Positions 11,301 through 24,000 are shown, counted from the stretch's first letter. The stretch: DNA of 64,000 bases from Simmondsia chinensis (GCA_018398585.1 JAGTTD010000012.1:22825036-22889035), one strand, 5' to 3'. Notes: generated by a model from the letters alone, not told the origin. Made by a program: numbers and translations.

Positions 11301-11436
11301 GATTGAAGAGCGGAAGGTGGAGTGGAAGAAGATTGGTACTGAAGATAATCTAGCAAATATGTTCACTAAAGTTCTTCTCGGCAGGAAATTCAAGCACTGC
11401 TCGAATTTTGTTGGACTTACAGTTTTAGTTTGTTAA
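8335..11436 (+). pseudogene. Copia-A pol: protease, integrase, RT, RNase H, broken
   Basis: Domains occur in order in shifting frames. The aspartic protease site is WNMDSGCS near 8355. The pre-integrase zinc region is LGHMSDKG...CEHC near 8770-8865. The integrase core (8852-9260) has HSDLWG, KIDNGLEF and GVAERMNR as its D, D and E. RT begins near 9950 (GCKWVFKRK, LDMKTAFLHGE) and has the catalytic box YIDDMLIA near 10460. RNase H (10663-11436) has CDSQLAIHLAKD. In-frame stops include TAG at 10337-10339 and 10624-10626, and there are frameshifts near 8900 and 9215. It encodes the enzymes for copy-and-paste insertion, but no complete polyprotein can be made. Confidence 0.9.
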
Positions 11437-11512
11437 CCCCTGTGTGGGGGTGTTATTGGAGAAGGTGGAGATATTTTATTTCAGTGATCGAATTTGAGTC
11501 AAGGCGGAGATT

Positions 11513-11987
11513 TGTTAGGTTTATGCCTCAAATTCTTGAGTTATAAGAGGAGGCGTGCAGAGAGTCCCCCGATCGATCGGCAGAACAGTCCGATCGATCG
11601 GGATGTTACGTAAATCAATCCCGCCTACAGAGAGCTCACCGATTGTTTGGGACTCCTCCGATCGATCGGGAACCGTGTTTTCATGCGAGTATAAATAGAG
11701 ACGTAGGGTTACGTCAGAATTAATCTAATTCTTTTTGAGAGTTTTCCCTTGCGGCGCCGCACCAAAGAAAAGAGAGAGAGAGAAAAAGAGTGATTGTAAT
11801 TCTTCTTTTTCGATTCAATAATAAAAGCTCCAATTTTGGCCCGTGGTTTTCTCCCCTCTCGATTGAAGAGGGGTTTCCACGTAAATTGATGTGTTCTTAT
11901 TTTTGATTCTCTTTAGTCTGTTTTACTTCTTGATTGTCGTGGTATTTGATTCGAATTCAGTACTTGGGATTTCCGCATTTCCTCACA
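11513..11987 (+). repeat. Copia-A 3' LTR
   Basis: 475 bp, preceded by the purine-rich tract AAGGCGGAGATT at 11501-11512. It contains a perfect inverted repeat with 13-bp arms at 11568-11602, a TATA box TATAAATA at 11690-11697 and AATAAA at 11820-11825. It ends CCTCACA, followed by the TCAAG duplication. Confidence 0.95.
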
Positions 11988-11992
11988 TCAAG

Positions 11993-12913
11993 GTATATTC
12001 TCTGAAATAGACCTGAAATCATGAAACTTTACGATTTGTCAGAATGAAAATGTTATACATTGTTTTTTAATGCATAACATGTAAGCTTACAATTTATATC
12101 AGCACATTAGGTTCTCAATTTGTATGGATTTTATATGTACTCGCCAATAGCCAAGTTTTCCTGAGGGAATTCCCCAAGGAAAAGCAAATATCCACTACAT
12201 AGAAGTTCACGCCAATGGACTCTTTTGAAAGGGCATACAGATCAACTACGATCTGCAATTGTCATATGTATAGCGAGAGAGTTGTTGGCCCAAAATTGTC
12301 ATGATGGGTTTGACTTGGGCCCAATTCTATAACTGCTATAAGTAATTGCAACCAACGTAGCTCACAATTTTTCTATAATAGAAAGGAGGCAGAGTCAATC
12401 CCAACACATTAGCCATTGCAATTGTACTTAGATTTGAGCTACGTGGATGAATCACATGACCCATAAAATCAATGTCGGAGGGCAATTGCACTCGGTGGTT
12501 TCTTGTAAATTCCAATACATGTTCCACATCTAAAATTAAACCTTTTACAGAGAAATAAACTACACCCTGTGTCATATATCCCAATCATTGGTGTATTTTA
12601 TCCCTCTAATATTGTACATGAGGGATGGTTTTTTTAATTATTATTAGTACAATAGAAAAATCATTAGGCTAATTTATATTGAGATTTGTACTAATAAAGC
12701 TTTCTAGTATTTTAATGTTTAATGAATCCAATCATATCTCATTAGCTAATAATTTTACTAAATTTTCAGTAAAATTATATTGTCTCACTGTATAGAGTAT
12801 GCCATCATGCTCACAAGACTTTGATCCGCCGCCAAATATTTGTATCGTGACTTAGACGGAAGCCATGACACAATCGGCTAAAATGCAACTCAAAAAAAAA
12901 AAAAAAAAAAAAA
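11993..12913. other. No recognisable gene; ends in an A-run
   Basis: This is AT-rich sequence after Copia-A. A minus-strand open frame of 82 codons at 12336-12584 has no motif I recognise. A run of about 23 A residues at 12891-12913 could be the tail of an old retroposed copy, but I find no partner duplication. Confidence 0.5.
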
Positions 12914-13046
12914 TTTGTCTAGCATGTGGGTGAATATTATTATCTCTATCATACTATCGACATTTGTCCTTTATTTGGGTTAATCATTAGTATATGATTT
13001 ATTAAGATCTTGAAGTTTGTGAACACAATAATTCCCCTCAAACATT
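12914..13046 (+). pseudogene. Possible Copia-C fragment left of the Copia-B insertion
   Basis: GATCTTGAAGTTTGTGAACA and the AATAATTCCCCTCAAA that follows resemble the integrase-RT hinge of Copia-D (TTTGAACATATATTTCCCTT near 39446). TTTATTTGGGTTAATCAT resembles the TTTATCGGATATGCTCAT just upstream there. If correct, Copia-B inserted into Copia-C, whose downstream half resumes near 29.99 kb. The match is short and gapped. Confidence 0.35.
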
Positions 13047-13205
13047 TGTGAATTTTTGACTTATTCGATTGGATCAATTTGAGAAGATAATGACGAAATT
13101 TCGGTTTATTACGATATAAAATAGGCAGATATCTAACTATATGTTTGGCCCATTAGGATATGGGCTTGATGGTGATTAAGAAAGCCCATTTATAGCCTAT
13201 GGGCA
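13047..13205 (+). repeat. Copia-B 5' LTR, first part
   Basis: It aligns base for base, with scattered changes, with 29684-29845 of the 3' LTR and stops at ...AGCCTATGGGC, where foreign sequence begins. Confidence 0.75.
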
Positions 13206-13957
13206 TGTTGGAAAAATCACACATCGGAGCATAGTAGAAGCAAAAAAACAAAAACAACAAAAAATCTACACACAAATATTTACGAGGAAACCCTTTCTCA
13301 ACTAGAAGGAAAAACCACAGGCCCTAAACGGTTGCCTCATCCATTATGAAATTTAAGGATTATAAACTCTAGTTATAAGCCCCAAACCCATATTACAATC
13401 ATCCATCTTTCTCAAATATGACTATTGCACGATAAATCACCAATCCTCCTCACAACTTAGCTTTGGATGGTATGTCACCAGCCCTCACACAATGTACCTT
13501 TGAATGGCAAGCCACCAATCTTAGCACAATATAGCTCAGCAAGCTATCAGCCCTCCCATAATGCAGTTTTGGATAAATGAAGCTATAAAAATTCTCTCAA
13601 CTCTCAAACAAGGCACCTGAGCATGACTCACCTCATGCTCGAGTGAACTCTACTCAACATCATACAAAACCCTCACAATCAAAACACTCTTATAAAACCT
13701 TGCAATCTCCCACTACCAGTGTGTCCCCGGGGCACCCCTCGTAAAACCTAAGACCCACTCTTTACATTTTTTTCTCTTCTTTTTTACACCCTCTACTCAC
13801 CCAACACTACATATTTATAACAAAAAATACCCCAACTCAAAAGATACTTTTGGTAAAGGGTCAAAACACTTTCTTTCTCTATCTTTCATTTTCCACCTTC
13901 ATGTAACTTATTTTTCACCTTTTTTCCTAATTTTTTTCCAGCTTTTCTTTTTCTTTT
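13206..13957 (+). mobile_element. LTR-like segment inserted in the Copia-B 5' LTR
   Basis: It starts TGTTGGAAAAATCACACATC, a typical plant LTR start. The other end of the insertion closes with ...TTTACACTTACA at about 19838, matching the TG...CA convention. The flanking bases GGGCA (left) and GGGCT (right) would be an imperfect 5-bp target duplication. No coding domain is present, so a solo LTR later split by the L1 LINE is the simplest reading. It also contains TTTACGAGGAAACCC with GGAAAAACCACAGGCCC, seen in many plant LTRs. Confidence 0.45.
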
Positions 13958-14066
13958 TCAATTTTTTTTTTGGTTTTTGGAAGAAGACAACAGCCGAAGG
14001 CAAGAGCTAGGATAACATTAGCTCAGATAGTACAATAGCGTTCAGGGCAGGCGGAGGGAGCCGCCA

Positions 14067-17000
14067 TCAATCATGATTACAACATAACGATTCATGCATC
14101 TCAACGACCAAATGGGCAGCCCTATTACCTAATCTAGGGGCCCAAACAAATGAAATACATTCAAACAAAGGAGAAAGTAAAAAAATGTCATGAACAATAC
14201 CAAGTCCTTCAGCCGAAGGGTGGGACTTCCTATTTAAAGATGAGATAAGCTTATAACAATCCGATTCAATGATGATGGAGTTCCAATGTTGTGAGCTAGC
14301 AAAGTGGCATGCCGCTCTGACAGCTTGGGTCTCGTTGCACAGAGGAGAAATAGCGAAGAAGTCACCACACCAGACCCCCACCATCATACCCGAACTGTCC
14401 CTAGCCACTACAGCCACGGCAGCGGCCTTTTGATGGTCTTCCCAAGTTGCGACGTAATTGATCTGTATTTTCTCCCCCCAGGGATGGGACCACCGATCAC
14501 GAGAGGGAGGAGGGAGAGCCAGGGGAGGGGGAATGCTAGGGAGGGGCAGCACTAGAACTCAGTAGCAAGGTGGGAAGCCGATCTCGCCACTTCACTTGGG
14601 TCTCTCACATGATGGTTTGATACGAAGGCATTTCGGGCCTTCCATATTTCCCATCAAAGATAAGCAATTTTGGATAAGATATCCAAGAGAAAGTTAAGCT
14701 CAACAAAAATGATATCCCACCACCATTTAAAATCCCAGAAGCCCTCAAATGGTGGGCAATAACCAAAATCCAAACCAAACCAAACCAAGATGCTTAGGAT
14801 GGGGGACAGAAGAACATAATATGCTCAATGGATTTCATGGGATCTTCACATCGAAAGCAACACGAGTCATGGACAATTTTGCCGATTTTAAGGTTTTTCT
14901 TGGATGCAAGGGCGGTGGATGAGGCACGCCAAATAAATTTCTTGACCCGTGGAGATGCGACTAGCATCCAGATCATTTTGTAGGTAGTTAGGTTCTTGGA
15001 AAATGAAGAAGACGGGCCGTGGATAGGCAAGTAAGATCGAGAGCTCTGAGCCCAGGCTTGATAACCTGACTTAATCATATATTGACCCGATCGGGTACTA
15101 TGCCACATAAGTGAGTCATTGATGTTTGGATTACCAACAAGGATAGCCTTGATTTGCTTTTCCATAGATGGTTCGAACAACCAATCAATAAGGTTCTCGT
15201 TCCATCTTCTCACCCCCGGTAAAATCAAGTCACTCACCCAAGACGGCATACAAGAAGTGGCGTCCTTTGGTGCAATGAGAGAGGTCAGAGGAAGGAATGC
15301 AAGGGTCCTTCCAAATAGGAATATCTTTCCCACTATGCACTACCCGCCTAGCACCTAGACGATGGCAATCACGGTTGGCCAAAAGATTGTGCCAACCCCA
15401 CGAGGGGTTGTTGCCCTACCGCATGTCAAGGAAGGAGCCATCCTTGATGTACACACCTTTACAGATTCTCACCTAGAAAGCATGGGGGTCAGTGGAAGCT
15501 CTCCAAGCTTGCTTAGCTAAAAAAGCAAGGTTTGACCCCTCTAAATCTGTGGAACCAAGACCCCCATATTTTTTTGCACAAGTCAAATTTGACCATCTAA
15601 CCTAATGAATTCCTTTATTGTCCCAAGATCCTTCCTTCCACCAGAATTGGGCAATAAGGCTGTTAATACAGAGAGCGAAGGAGATAGGGATCTTGAAGCA
15701 TTGCATAACATAAGATGGAATCGCGTTCACGGCCAATTTGATGAGGGTCTCTGTTTTGGCATATGAGAGACATTTAGCTTTTCAACCTTGAGTCTTAGCC
15801 TGGATTTTTACAAAAACAAAGTTAAGAGCAGCTTGCATGGATTTACCTCATAAGATCTGAAGACCAAGGTATTTCTCATTCTCATACATGGGCCTAACAC
15901 TCAAGATATTCATGCACACCTCTTTAGAAAATTGGGGGGAATTAGCCGAGAAGAGGACTTGAGGCTTGTCAAAATCCACTTCCTGTCCTGTGGCATTACA
16001 AAAAGTATCGATAACTCACTTGGCTGTGATACACCCCTTTAGCTGAGGCTTCAAAAAACGGAATACAATCATCAACGAACAAGAGATGAGTGAGAATGGG
16101 ATAGGTCCCGACGGATTTAGAATCCATTCTATTCTCTCCTAGAGACCTCCCCTTTAAAAAGGGCTGAGAGGCCTTCCATCTCAAAAAGAAACAGGTACGA
16201 GGATAAATGGTCACCTTATCTTAGCCCTCAGGAAATTGGGAAGATGCTTCCCATTCACGACTAGCTGACCCTAACAGTGGACACACACTCCACCACACAT
16301 TTAACAAAAAAAAAAAAAAGGTAAACAACCTTTGAGGAGCATTTTTTCAAGAAGTTCTAATTCACTTGGTCATAAGCCTTTGAAAGATGAAGCTTAAGAG
16401 CTAGAAATCTCTTTCCCCCCTTTCTTTTGTTTTCTAGAGCATGAAAAGCCTCGTGAGCGGCAAGAATATTATCCAGAATTTACCAACCTTTGATAAAAGC
16501 AGCTTGGTAAGGGGAGATAATTTCCCCTAACCACAGCTTAAGCTTGTTACCAAGAATTTCATATATAAATTTATAGCTAAAATTACACAAGCTAATAGGC
16601 CTAAACTGTTTAACATTATCAGGCCTTGTAACCTTAGGAGTAAGGACAATATTAGTGTGATTCAATCGGTTAAGGAGGCAAATGCTCTAAAAAAAAAAAA
16701 AAAAAACTTTAGGAGCATTGTGAACATCGGAGCCTACCACATCCCAAAAATTTGAGTAAGAAAAAAAAACTTGGAAAGCCATCCGAAGCTGGAGCCTTAT
16801 GAATCCCAAGTTTCGAAACAACTGCGAGGATTTTGGCATTGCTAACCGCAGTAGCAAGGAAGCTGTACAGCACTGCAAACACGCAGGAAGAGCAGCAGCT
16901 AAGGACATTGTCAGCATCGGAGGTAGATCTAGCTTAATACATATCTATCATATGTTTCATTTTCAATTGCTTGAGCATCCTCAACCCATTCTCCACTTTG

Positions 17001-18113
17001 GCCTTGATTCTTCTAACTTCATTGGTGCGTCTTCGGCGAAGAGTAGAAGCATGAAAAAAATCAAGTATTTCTATCCCCAGATGAAAGCCAGTTAATTCTT
17101 GATCTCTGGGCCCGGTGCCTCTCTTCAGCTTTCCACCATTTTACATTGTCCTCCTGTATGCTTATTTCTTCTTCGAGGTCCTCAAGTGACGAAGATTTGC
17201 TTTGACGTCCAGTTAGGAGAGAAAAAGCATTCGCCATGAAGCTCTTCCTTTCACTAGATTTCAATTTACTCCAGTTCTTGAGCTCCTTTTAGCACTCTTA
17301 GATTTTTTATTTAACATAAACATGCTTGAGCCATGAAGTTGGGATTTCCACACCCGGGACACCGCCAACTTACGATCATCCTCCAAGAGCCATTTACTCT
17401 CAAACTTGAAGTCTCTTTGACCCCTTTTCATGTTCCCTTTTAATTGAAGAACAAGAGGGGAATGATCCAATTCAATAGCGGGGAGCAGGGTAACATTAAC
17501 ATTAGGAAAGAGATTTTGCCACAAGTATTTCACCTCGGTTTTGTCAATGTATTGCTTAATGTTCCTTAGGTATTGGTGCGTATTCGACCATGCGAACTTA
17601 CACCCCTTAGAAGGGAGTTCCAATATGGCACATTCATCGAAGAAGTCCAGAAGCCACCTCAACTGATATTTGTTAGCCCGTGATCCATTGATTTTATCAG
17701 AGCCCAAAGTGATGGCGTTAAAATCCCCTACAACACACATCAGGCCTGAGATTGTTGGCCCTATATCAGACATCGATTTCCAGAACAATGCACGCTTACT
17801 GCAGTTTGGTTCACAAAAGAGGGTAATTTGAGTCCATTTCTTATCAGAGCATAATTCATGAATTTCAACAATAATAAAACAATTAGATGAAAGAGAAGCA
17901 GATACCAGCATTTTATTAGAACATAATAGGGCTAAGCCACGGACAAACCAACAGGGTTAACAACATGCCATGATGAAAACCCAAGATTACGGGCAATCCT
18001 ACAAACCACATTAGACTTATGTTTTGTTTCCATAAGAAAAATCAAACATGGTCTGAGCTTACGAGACAACTTCCTAAGGCCAGGCCCTGATAGTTCCAAC
18101 AGAGGATACTCAT
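14067..18113 (-). pseudogene. L1 ORF2: endonuclease, reverse transcriptase, RNase H
   Basis: It starts at ATG 18113 (minus) with MSILCWNYQGLA, the conserved start of the APE-type endonuclease that nicks the target. The endonuclease continues at 17911-17261 (VVGDFNAI, and AIELDHSPLVLQLKG). RT signatures are at 16665-16480 (FRPISLCNFSYKFIYEIL, QAAFIKGW) and 16214-15996 (FVDDCIPFFEAS, the FADD catalytic box). The zf-RVT region is at 15333-14794 (WHSTRSGQYMIKSGYQAW). RNase H is at 14552-14067 (NETQAVRAACHFA, IIESDCYKLISSLN), ending at the stop at 14067. Several frameshifts and stops separate these blocks. Confidence 0.88.
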
Positions 18114-18119
18114 GGCACT

Positions 18120-19250
18120 CGAGGCAATTGTTCTGGGACAGCTGTCACAAACCCATGGGATGAAAACGGAATCTCTTTTTCGGCATGAACTTCAGTGAGG
18201 GTGAAAGTAGGAGCGTGGTCCTTGTTACTAAATAAAGCAAGTGAATTTCTTCTAGCTTTATCACGTTCTGCCTTGACTCGAGCTAATCTCTTAATACTTT
18301 GTAATCTGCCCTAAGCTCTTCCTCCAAGAAGGCCCCTTTCAAAGCCCCTCCCTTCGAATTGAAAAGTAGAAGCCCAACCCTGTTCCTCGAAGACCCTACT
18401 CAGAATGTTGTCCTCGTCTATGCAGATGTTCCGATTTAGAGCCCAATTGCCTCTTACCTCTCTAATTACCATTTTTGAAACAAGGTTTTGGAGCACATCT
18501 TTCGCCCGTTTGTTCGCGAGATTTTCAACCTCCTCTTGGAGTCTTCTTTTACCGCCCTGTCCACTTTTAAATCTTCCCCTCCCCTTCTCTTCGGTGCTAT
18601 TAGAGAGGGACAAGAAGGTCTTAGAGAGCCATCCAAACCCACTTCCTGAGGATGCTTACTGGAAGGTTCAAAGTTCATATTTGATCTCTCTTGTCTATTG
18701 CTGCACATTTTGAACTAAAAGAGAAATTTTCTAGGAAGAGAATTCCTTAGCCCTCAAAGAACCATCACAAGCCAGTTTGTCAATGGAGGCGTCCTCATCC
18801 CGACATTGATGTTTTGTGTGCCTGATCATAGCACACGCATAGAAAAAGTCAGACAATCTCTCGTATTTAAGGTGGATCCATATATCCTCTTTCCCGATCT
18901 TTTCATAATGAAGCCAGTCTTTAGAGGTCTATCTTCTCGGACTTTAACTTTCTTCCTGATGAACTTGCTCCATCAAGAGTGTGGACCATCTTCCATATCC
19001 AGCTTAATAATTTTGGGGAAGATTCCCCCAATAAGCAAGGCATTGTCCAATGTCATCATGTTTATGGGAAGACCATGAATTTGGATCCAAAATTCAGATA
19101 TTAAGAAATTAGTATCCTCGAAGGACAACTCCTCTAGCCATTCCGTAATGATCATATGTTGGTCGTTAAGGGACCATACTTTCTAGGACTCTAGTTTTGT
19201 CTTTGGTATTTTGAAAAAGAAAAAGGGAACATGTTGTTAGCAATTTCATG
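18120..19250 (-). pseudogene. L1 ORF1 (nucleic-acid binding), degraded
   Basis: Minus-strand blocks include FWIQIHGLPINMMTLDNA (19100-19040), the DUF4283-type motif common to plant L1 ORF1. A Cys/His block YACAMIRHTKHQC near 18820 looks like a worn zinc knuckle. A Lys/Arg-rich tail (EEKGRGRFKSGQGGKRRL near 18590) follows. ORF1 proteins coat LINE RNA. The frame is broken by stops and shifts, and it lies directly upstream of ORF2 as expected. Confidence 0.7.
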
Positions 19251-19843
19251 AATCTCCATATTACAATGTAACATCCAAGCGTTTCCCAAAATTGCTCTGA
19301 CTAGACCAATCTTGAATGGTTTGTAAGAAATAATTTTTCCCACCAGGGTTTGTTCTCTTCAAGCCCCATTAAAGCCAGCATCTTCATTTAGCTCAAGACA
19401 GTCCACCCCCTTTTGAAGCATCTCCTCCATAAATATATTTTCACGGGTGGGTTGAAAAGAGAGAATTTGGAGGAAGGGGAATCAAGAGAAAAGGAATAAG
19501 TGATCTGAGTATTGTGAGGTACCTGACAGGGAGACTCAAATTCCTTTTAAATAGAGGCGAGATGATGACTGGAGATTAAGAGACATTAAAGGCTAGGAGT
19601 TGGACATCATTAAATTTTAAAGAAACCCTCTGGGAGAGAGTAATTATGAAGAAGAAAAGTACGTTGACCATAGGGAGGGGAGGATGAGGGTAATTATTGA
19701 CCAAGAGAGAGAGATGGTGGTAAACCTGGGGAAGAAGGGGCGGAAAGCCGGGCGACTCACCGTAGCGGCACCGGTCACCAGAGAGGCCACTTGGGCCCTA
19801 GGATTATTTATGTATTTACTTTTTTTTACACTTACAGGGCTTG

Positions 19844-19990
19844 TGATAGATAGGCTCATGGGTTTGTCTATATAAGGGACAACCCCTTCCCTAAAAATTT
19901 TCAATTCATTTCACCTATTTATAACCAACAGAATTTTTAAAGAATTCTCCTATCATTTCTCTTTTCTAATTGGTGAATATTGTTATGGGT
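19844..19990 (+). repeat. Copia-B 5' LTR, second part
   Basis: TTGTGATAGATAGGCTCATG with GTCTATATAAGG matches the 3' LTR at about 29846-29880, including the TATA box CTATATAAG. Similarity fades towards about 19990, where the LTR should end. No TGGTATCAGAGC primer site follows. Confidence 0.65.
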
Positions 19991-21054
19991 AAGCGGAAAT
20001 GCACCTCAGGCTTATCCAAGGGTAGTATTTAGTACATCAATAGATATGAATGTAAATGTTATGTTCCAATTGACTTATACCTTGGTTTAATTTGGTGTTA
20101 TAATCTCTATCATGTTCCAAGATTAATCTTACATGTGGCACCAAAGCCATCATGAATAGAGACTATGACCTAATTCCCAATATAATTAACTTGCATATAT
20201 TTGAAATTGTAATGGTTGAAAAATTATATAAAGAATCACATGTGAATATGTAACAACAATAATAGGGACTCAAGAGATGCTGAAAAGAAAAATCCTTATT
20301 TTAGGTTGTTGAAACGAGACAATACTATGAAATGACCAAAAAGAAAAAATCTTATTTTGAGTGGTTGTTGAAACCAGACGTTGAGGCGATCAAAAGAAAA
20401 ATCCTCACTTTGGATGTTTATTGAAACCAGACGCTGAGGCAATACCAAGGAAGATTTAAGTCAAACGAATAATCTAGTTAGGTATTGGTGCATGATGGGG
20501 AAATTTAAAAAAAATAAATGCTCTAATCATTACAATATTAGTGTTAAGAATGACAAAAAAAAAGAGAAATAAAATAGTAATAAATGAACGTTTCACACAT
20601 ATGCACACAAATGATAAGAAAAAGGCGGCTATGAAAAATAAAGAATAAAAAGAAAGGTAACACGTAGGTGTACATGCTCTAGGCTGAAATTGAACTCGCA
20701 TATTTGAGTTCTATGTCTGATGTCCTAACTGCTACTGAAAGGTGAGACACACCGAAAGTTTGTTTAATAAATATCTTATATTCTAATCAAAAGTTGTTAT
20801 TGCATATAAAGTTATTTTCCTTTCTCCTTGTGAAGTAGTATAAATTGAATTTATTTTTATTCAATTAAAATAAAGTTGAGTTAAAAAACATTTATTTTTG
20901 TATTTTTTGGTTAATGAATAATTATCCACCCAAAGGGGTTAATAATTTCTTCCAACCAAGCTACAGATTTTTTTAATTCTAAGTGGATTAGTCCACCCAA
21001 AAGGGGACTAATTTATAGACATTAAAATAATATTTTATTGTTATAATGAGATGA
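19991..21054 (+). other. Copia-B leader, non-coding, with short repeats
   Basis: No gene is seen. Three imperfect copies of about 55-60 bp built on AAAAGAAAAATCCT and GTTGAAACCAGACG lie at 20282-20455. A second short repeat, TCCACCCAAAGGGGTTAATA, recurs with changes at about 20928 and 20994. The stretch ends at the TAATGAGATGA target site of the RTE LINE. Confidence 0.55.
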
Positions 21055-24000
21055 CCCAGGGTAAGTACTTAGCTGGGTTAGAGTGGTGACTGGGCACCAC
21101 CTCCAGGTCAGATCTCTCTTTTATTTCCTTGCTCTCTCAGGTTAGACCTACCCTTTGTCGGACTCTGCATTCTCTCTTTGGACTATGTTGATTTTGATTC
21201 TTGCTGCTATTGTTGTGATAACTATACCCCTATGTTTTGTGCTTGTTTGTTTTCCTATTTGTTACTTGTGATAGCTTAGTTGATGAACTATAGTAGTAAT
21301 GGAACTCAAAACTTAAGGCCATCTTCAAAGGGGTTGGGGAGGGGGAGGAAGAATCAGCACGTTGAGGGAAGCTTGAGATTTGGAACATTAAATGTTAGAA
21401 CGTTAGCAAAGAAAAATTTTGAGGTGGTCTAGATGATGCTGAAGAGAATGAGTAACATCATGTGCCTTCACGAGACTAAATGGGTTGATATAAAAGCTAG
21501 GGATATCTTGGAATTTAGGTTGTGATATGCGGGCAAAATCAGGGGTAGGAACAGAATTGGTATTATTGTGGATAGCTACCTTAAGGACAAAGTTGTGGGA
21601 GTGTCGAGGATTAGGGATAGGATCATCGGCAGTAAGTTGGTTTTAGATGGGGAGATTTTAAATGTCCTAAGTGCCTATATATCATAGACTGCGCTAGCAA
21701 AACAGGAGAAGGCAAGTTTCTAGGAGGACCTTGACACAATGATGCAAGGCATACCCCAGAGCGAACAAGTAGTGGTGGGTGGCGATTTCGATAGGCATGT
21801 GGGCACAACCACAGATGGCTATGCACCCTATCATGGAGGCTTTGGTTTCAGAAATAGGAATGCCAAGAGTAAAGTGCTCCTAGAGTTTGCAGTCAATTTA
21901 GACTTCGCGATCGCAAACACCTTCTTTGGTAAGCATGATGAGCACATAATCACATATCAAAGTGGTGGGGTAAGGACTTAGATTGACTATATACTCCTGA
22001 GGAAGAGGGCGCTTTGAGACTACAGGGATTGTAAGCTTATCCTCGAGGAAGACCTATCTACACAGCATAGGGTACTGTGTACTGATGTGAAGGCAAGAGA
22101 AGGGGTAAGAAAACTAGGAAATCAGAGCAGCCATGCACCTATTGGAGGGACATGAAGGGGGGCAAGTTTTAAATCTTTAAAGAAAGAGTAGAGGCTGAGC
22201 TCTGATGGGGTTCAGAGGGGAATATGAACCGCATTTGGATCCAAATGTCCCACAAGATCAGAGATTTAGCACGAGAAATTCTACGAGTGTCAAAGGGTGG
22301 GGCATTGACAAATAGACAGTCCTAGTTGTGGTGCATGGAGGTTAAAGAGATGATTAAGGCCAAGTGAGTCTGTTTCAAGGTGTGGGATCCAAGTGGAGAT
22401 GAGAACAAGAGACTAATGTATAAACAAGCAAAGAGGGAGGCAAAGATAGCAGTCAGAGAAGCACAATCCAAAGCCTAGAAGGATTTTTGCAAAAGGCTAG
22501 ATACGAAGGAAGAAGCTAGGGACCTATATAGAATTCGTAAAAGTGAGAGAGACGAGGACTAGGGACCCAGATCAAATAAAGTGTATAAAGGGGGAGGACG
22601 GATAGCTGCTTGTGGACGAGCAATAAATTAAAGCTAGGTGGAAAGCTTACTTCTAAGATTTGTTCAATGAACAGGGGGATAGAGATGTATTCCTAGGAGA
22701 ACTACAAGCATCTGAGGAGTAATAGACCCATTGTTACTGTACGCGGATTAGACCCGAGGAAGTCAAGGAAGAATTGAAAAAGTTAGGTAGGGGTAAAGCA
22801 GCCGGCCTAGATGAAATACCCATTGAGGCATGGAAGTGCATTAGAGAAAAGGGCATCAGATTGTTGACCAAACTTTTCAACAAAATTCTGTAGGGTAAGA
22901 AAATGATTGATGAGTGGAGAAAGAGCACGTTAGTCCAGATCTATAAGAATAAAGGCCACATCTAGAGTGATGCCAACTATAGAGGAGTCAAACTAATAAG
23001 CCACACTCTGAAGCTATGGGAAGGGTCATAGAGAGAAGGCTATGGCAACAAACATGGGTTTCAAAAAACTAATATGGATTTATGCCTGGTAGATCAACAA
23101 TAGAATCAATCCATCTTTTAAGGCGGTTAATAGAGCACTACAAAGATAGACAACTGGACCTTCACATGGTTTTCATTGATTTAGAGAAGGCATATGATAG
23201 AGTGCCAAGGGAGATTCTTCAGAGGGTTTTGGACAAGAAAGGCATTCCCTTGCCTTATCCCTGAACCATCAAAGACATGTACGATGATGCACTAACCAAT
23301 GTGTGTACATCACAAAGGGAGGTCAAGGCTTTTCTTATTATAGTTGGGGTACATCAAGGATCATCCTTGAGTCCCTTTTGTTCATCCTGGTTATGGACGA
23401 GCTCACTAGGCATATGTAAAGGGATGTGCCATGGTGCATGATTTTTACCAATGATATAGTTCTAGTGGGAGAGTCTGGAGAAGAGGTGAATAAGAAACTG
23501 CAGCTCTGGAGGCGGGCCTTGGAATCAAAAAGCCTACAACTTACTAGATCCACGTCCGAATATAAGAAATTCAAGTTCTGCAACTTAACCAGGCCTAACA
23601 CAAAAGACGCTAAAATTGGATCAGAGTGCATACCCAAAAAAGTGTGCTTTAAATACTTGGGCTCCATAGTGCAACAAGACGGTGAAGTTGACATGTATGT
23701 TAACAATCGGATTCAAGTAGCTTGGCATAAGTGAAGGATGGCCTCAACGGTACTATGCTATAGAAATTTCCCTTTAAGGTTAAAGGTAAAATACTATAAG
23801 ATAGTAGAGAGACTGGCTATGACTTACGGGGGGGGGGTGCTGGCCATTTAAACAACACCCAACGCAGAAGCTGATGGTAGTAGAGATGAGGATGCTGCAG
23901 TAGATATGTGGACACATAGGGAATGATAAGATCAGAAATGACGTCATAAGGAGTAAATTGGACATGGCCCCAAATTGACGATAAACCGGGGCAGCAACGT

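Larger units (their letters stand above)
6919..11987 (+). mobile_element. Copia-A, complete Ty1/copia element (Tnt1/Tork-like), inactive
   Basis: Two LTRs (6919-7437 and 11513-11987), both TGTTAGG...CTCACA, flank a gag-pol interior in copia order (gag, protease, integrase, RT, RNase H). A perfect 5-bp target duplication TCAAG is present at 6914-6918 and 11988-11992. There is a standard initiator-Met primer binding site and a purine tract before the 3' LTR. The element is 5069 bp, a normal copia length. Pol resembles Tnt1-type elements (AEYMAVTEAFKEAVWLRDL in RNase H). Frameshifts and stops throughout make it non-autonomous. Confidence 0.95.
13958..19800 (-). mobile_element. L1-type LINE, minus strand, degraded
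   Basis: A T-run at about 13957-13968 corresponds to the poly(A) tail of a minus-strand LINE. Reading leftwards from about 19800 there are a GC-richer 5' leader, an ORF1 with DUF4283-like and zinc-knuckle remains, and an ORF2 with endonuclease, RT, zf-RVT and C-terminal RNase H. This order is that of plant L1 elements. Frameshifts are frequent, so it is inactive. Exact ends and target duplication could not be fixed because both flanks are T-rich. Confidence 0.85.

Noticed and set aside
12336..12584. 82-codon minus-strand ORF
   Set aside because: No recognisable motif and no exon signals; left as unassigned sequence.
20640..20750. tRNA-like stretch (TGAACTCGCATATTTGAGTTC)
   Set aside because: Cannot be folded into a full cloverleaf with a proper anticodon arm and TTCRA box.
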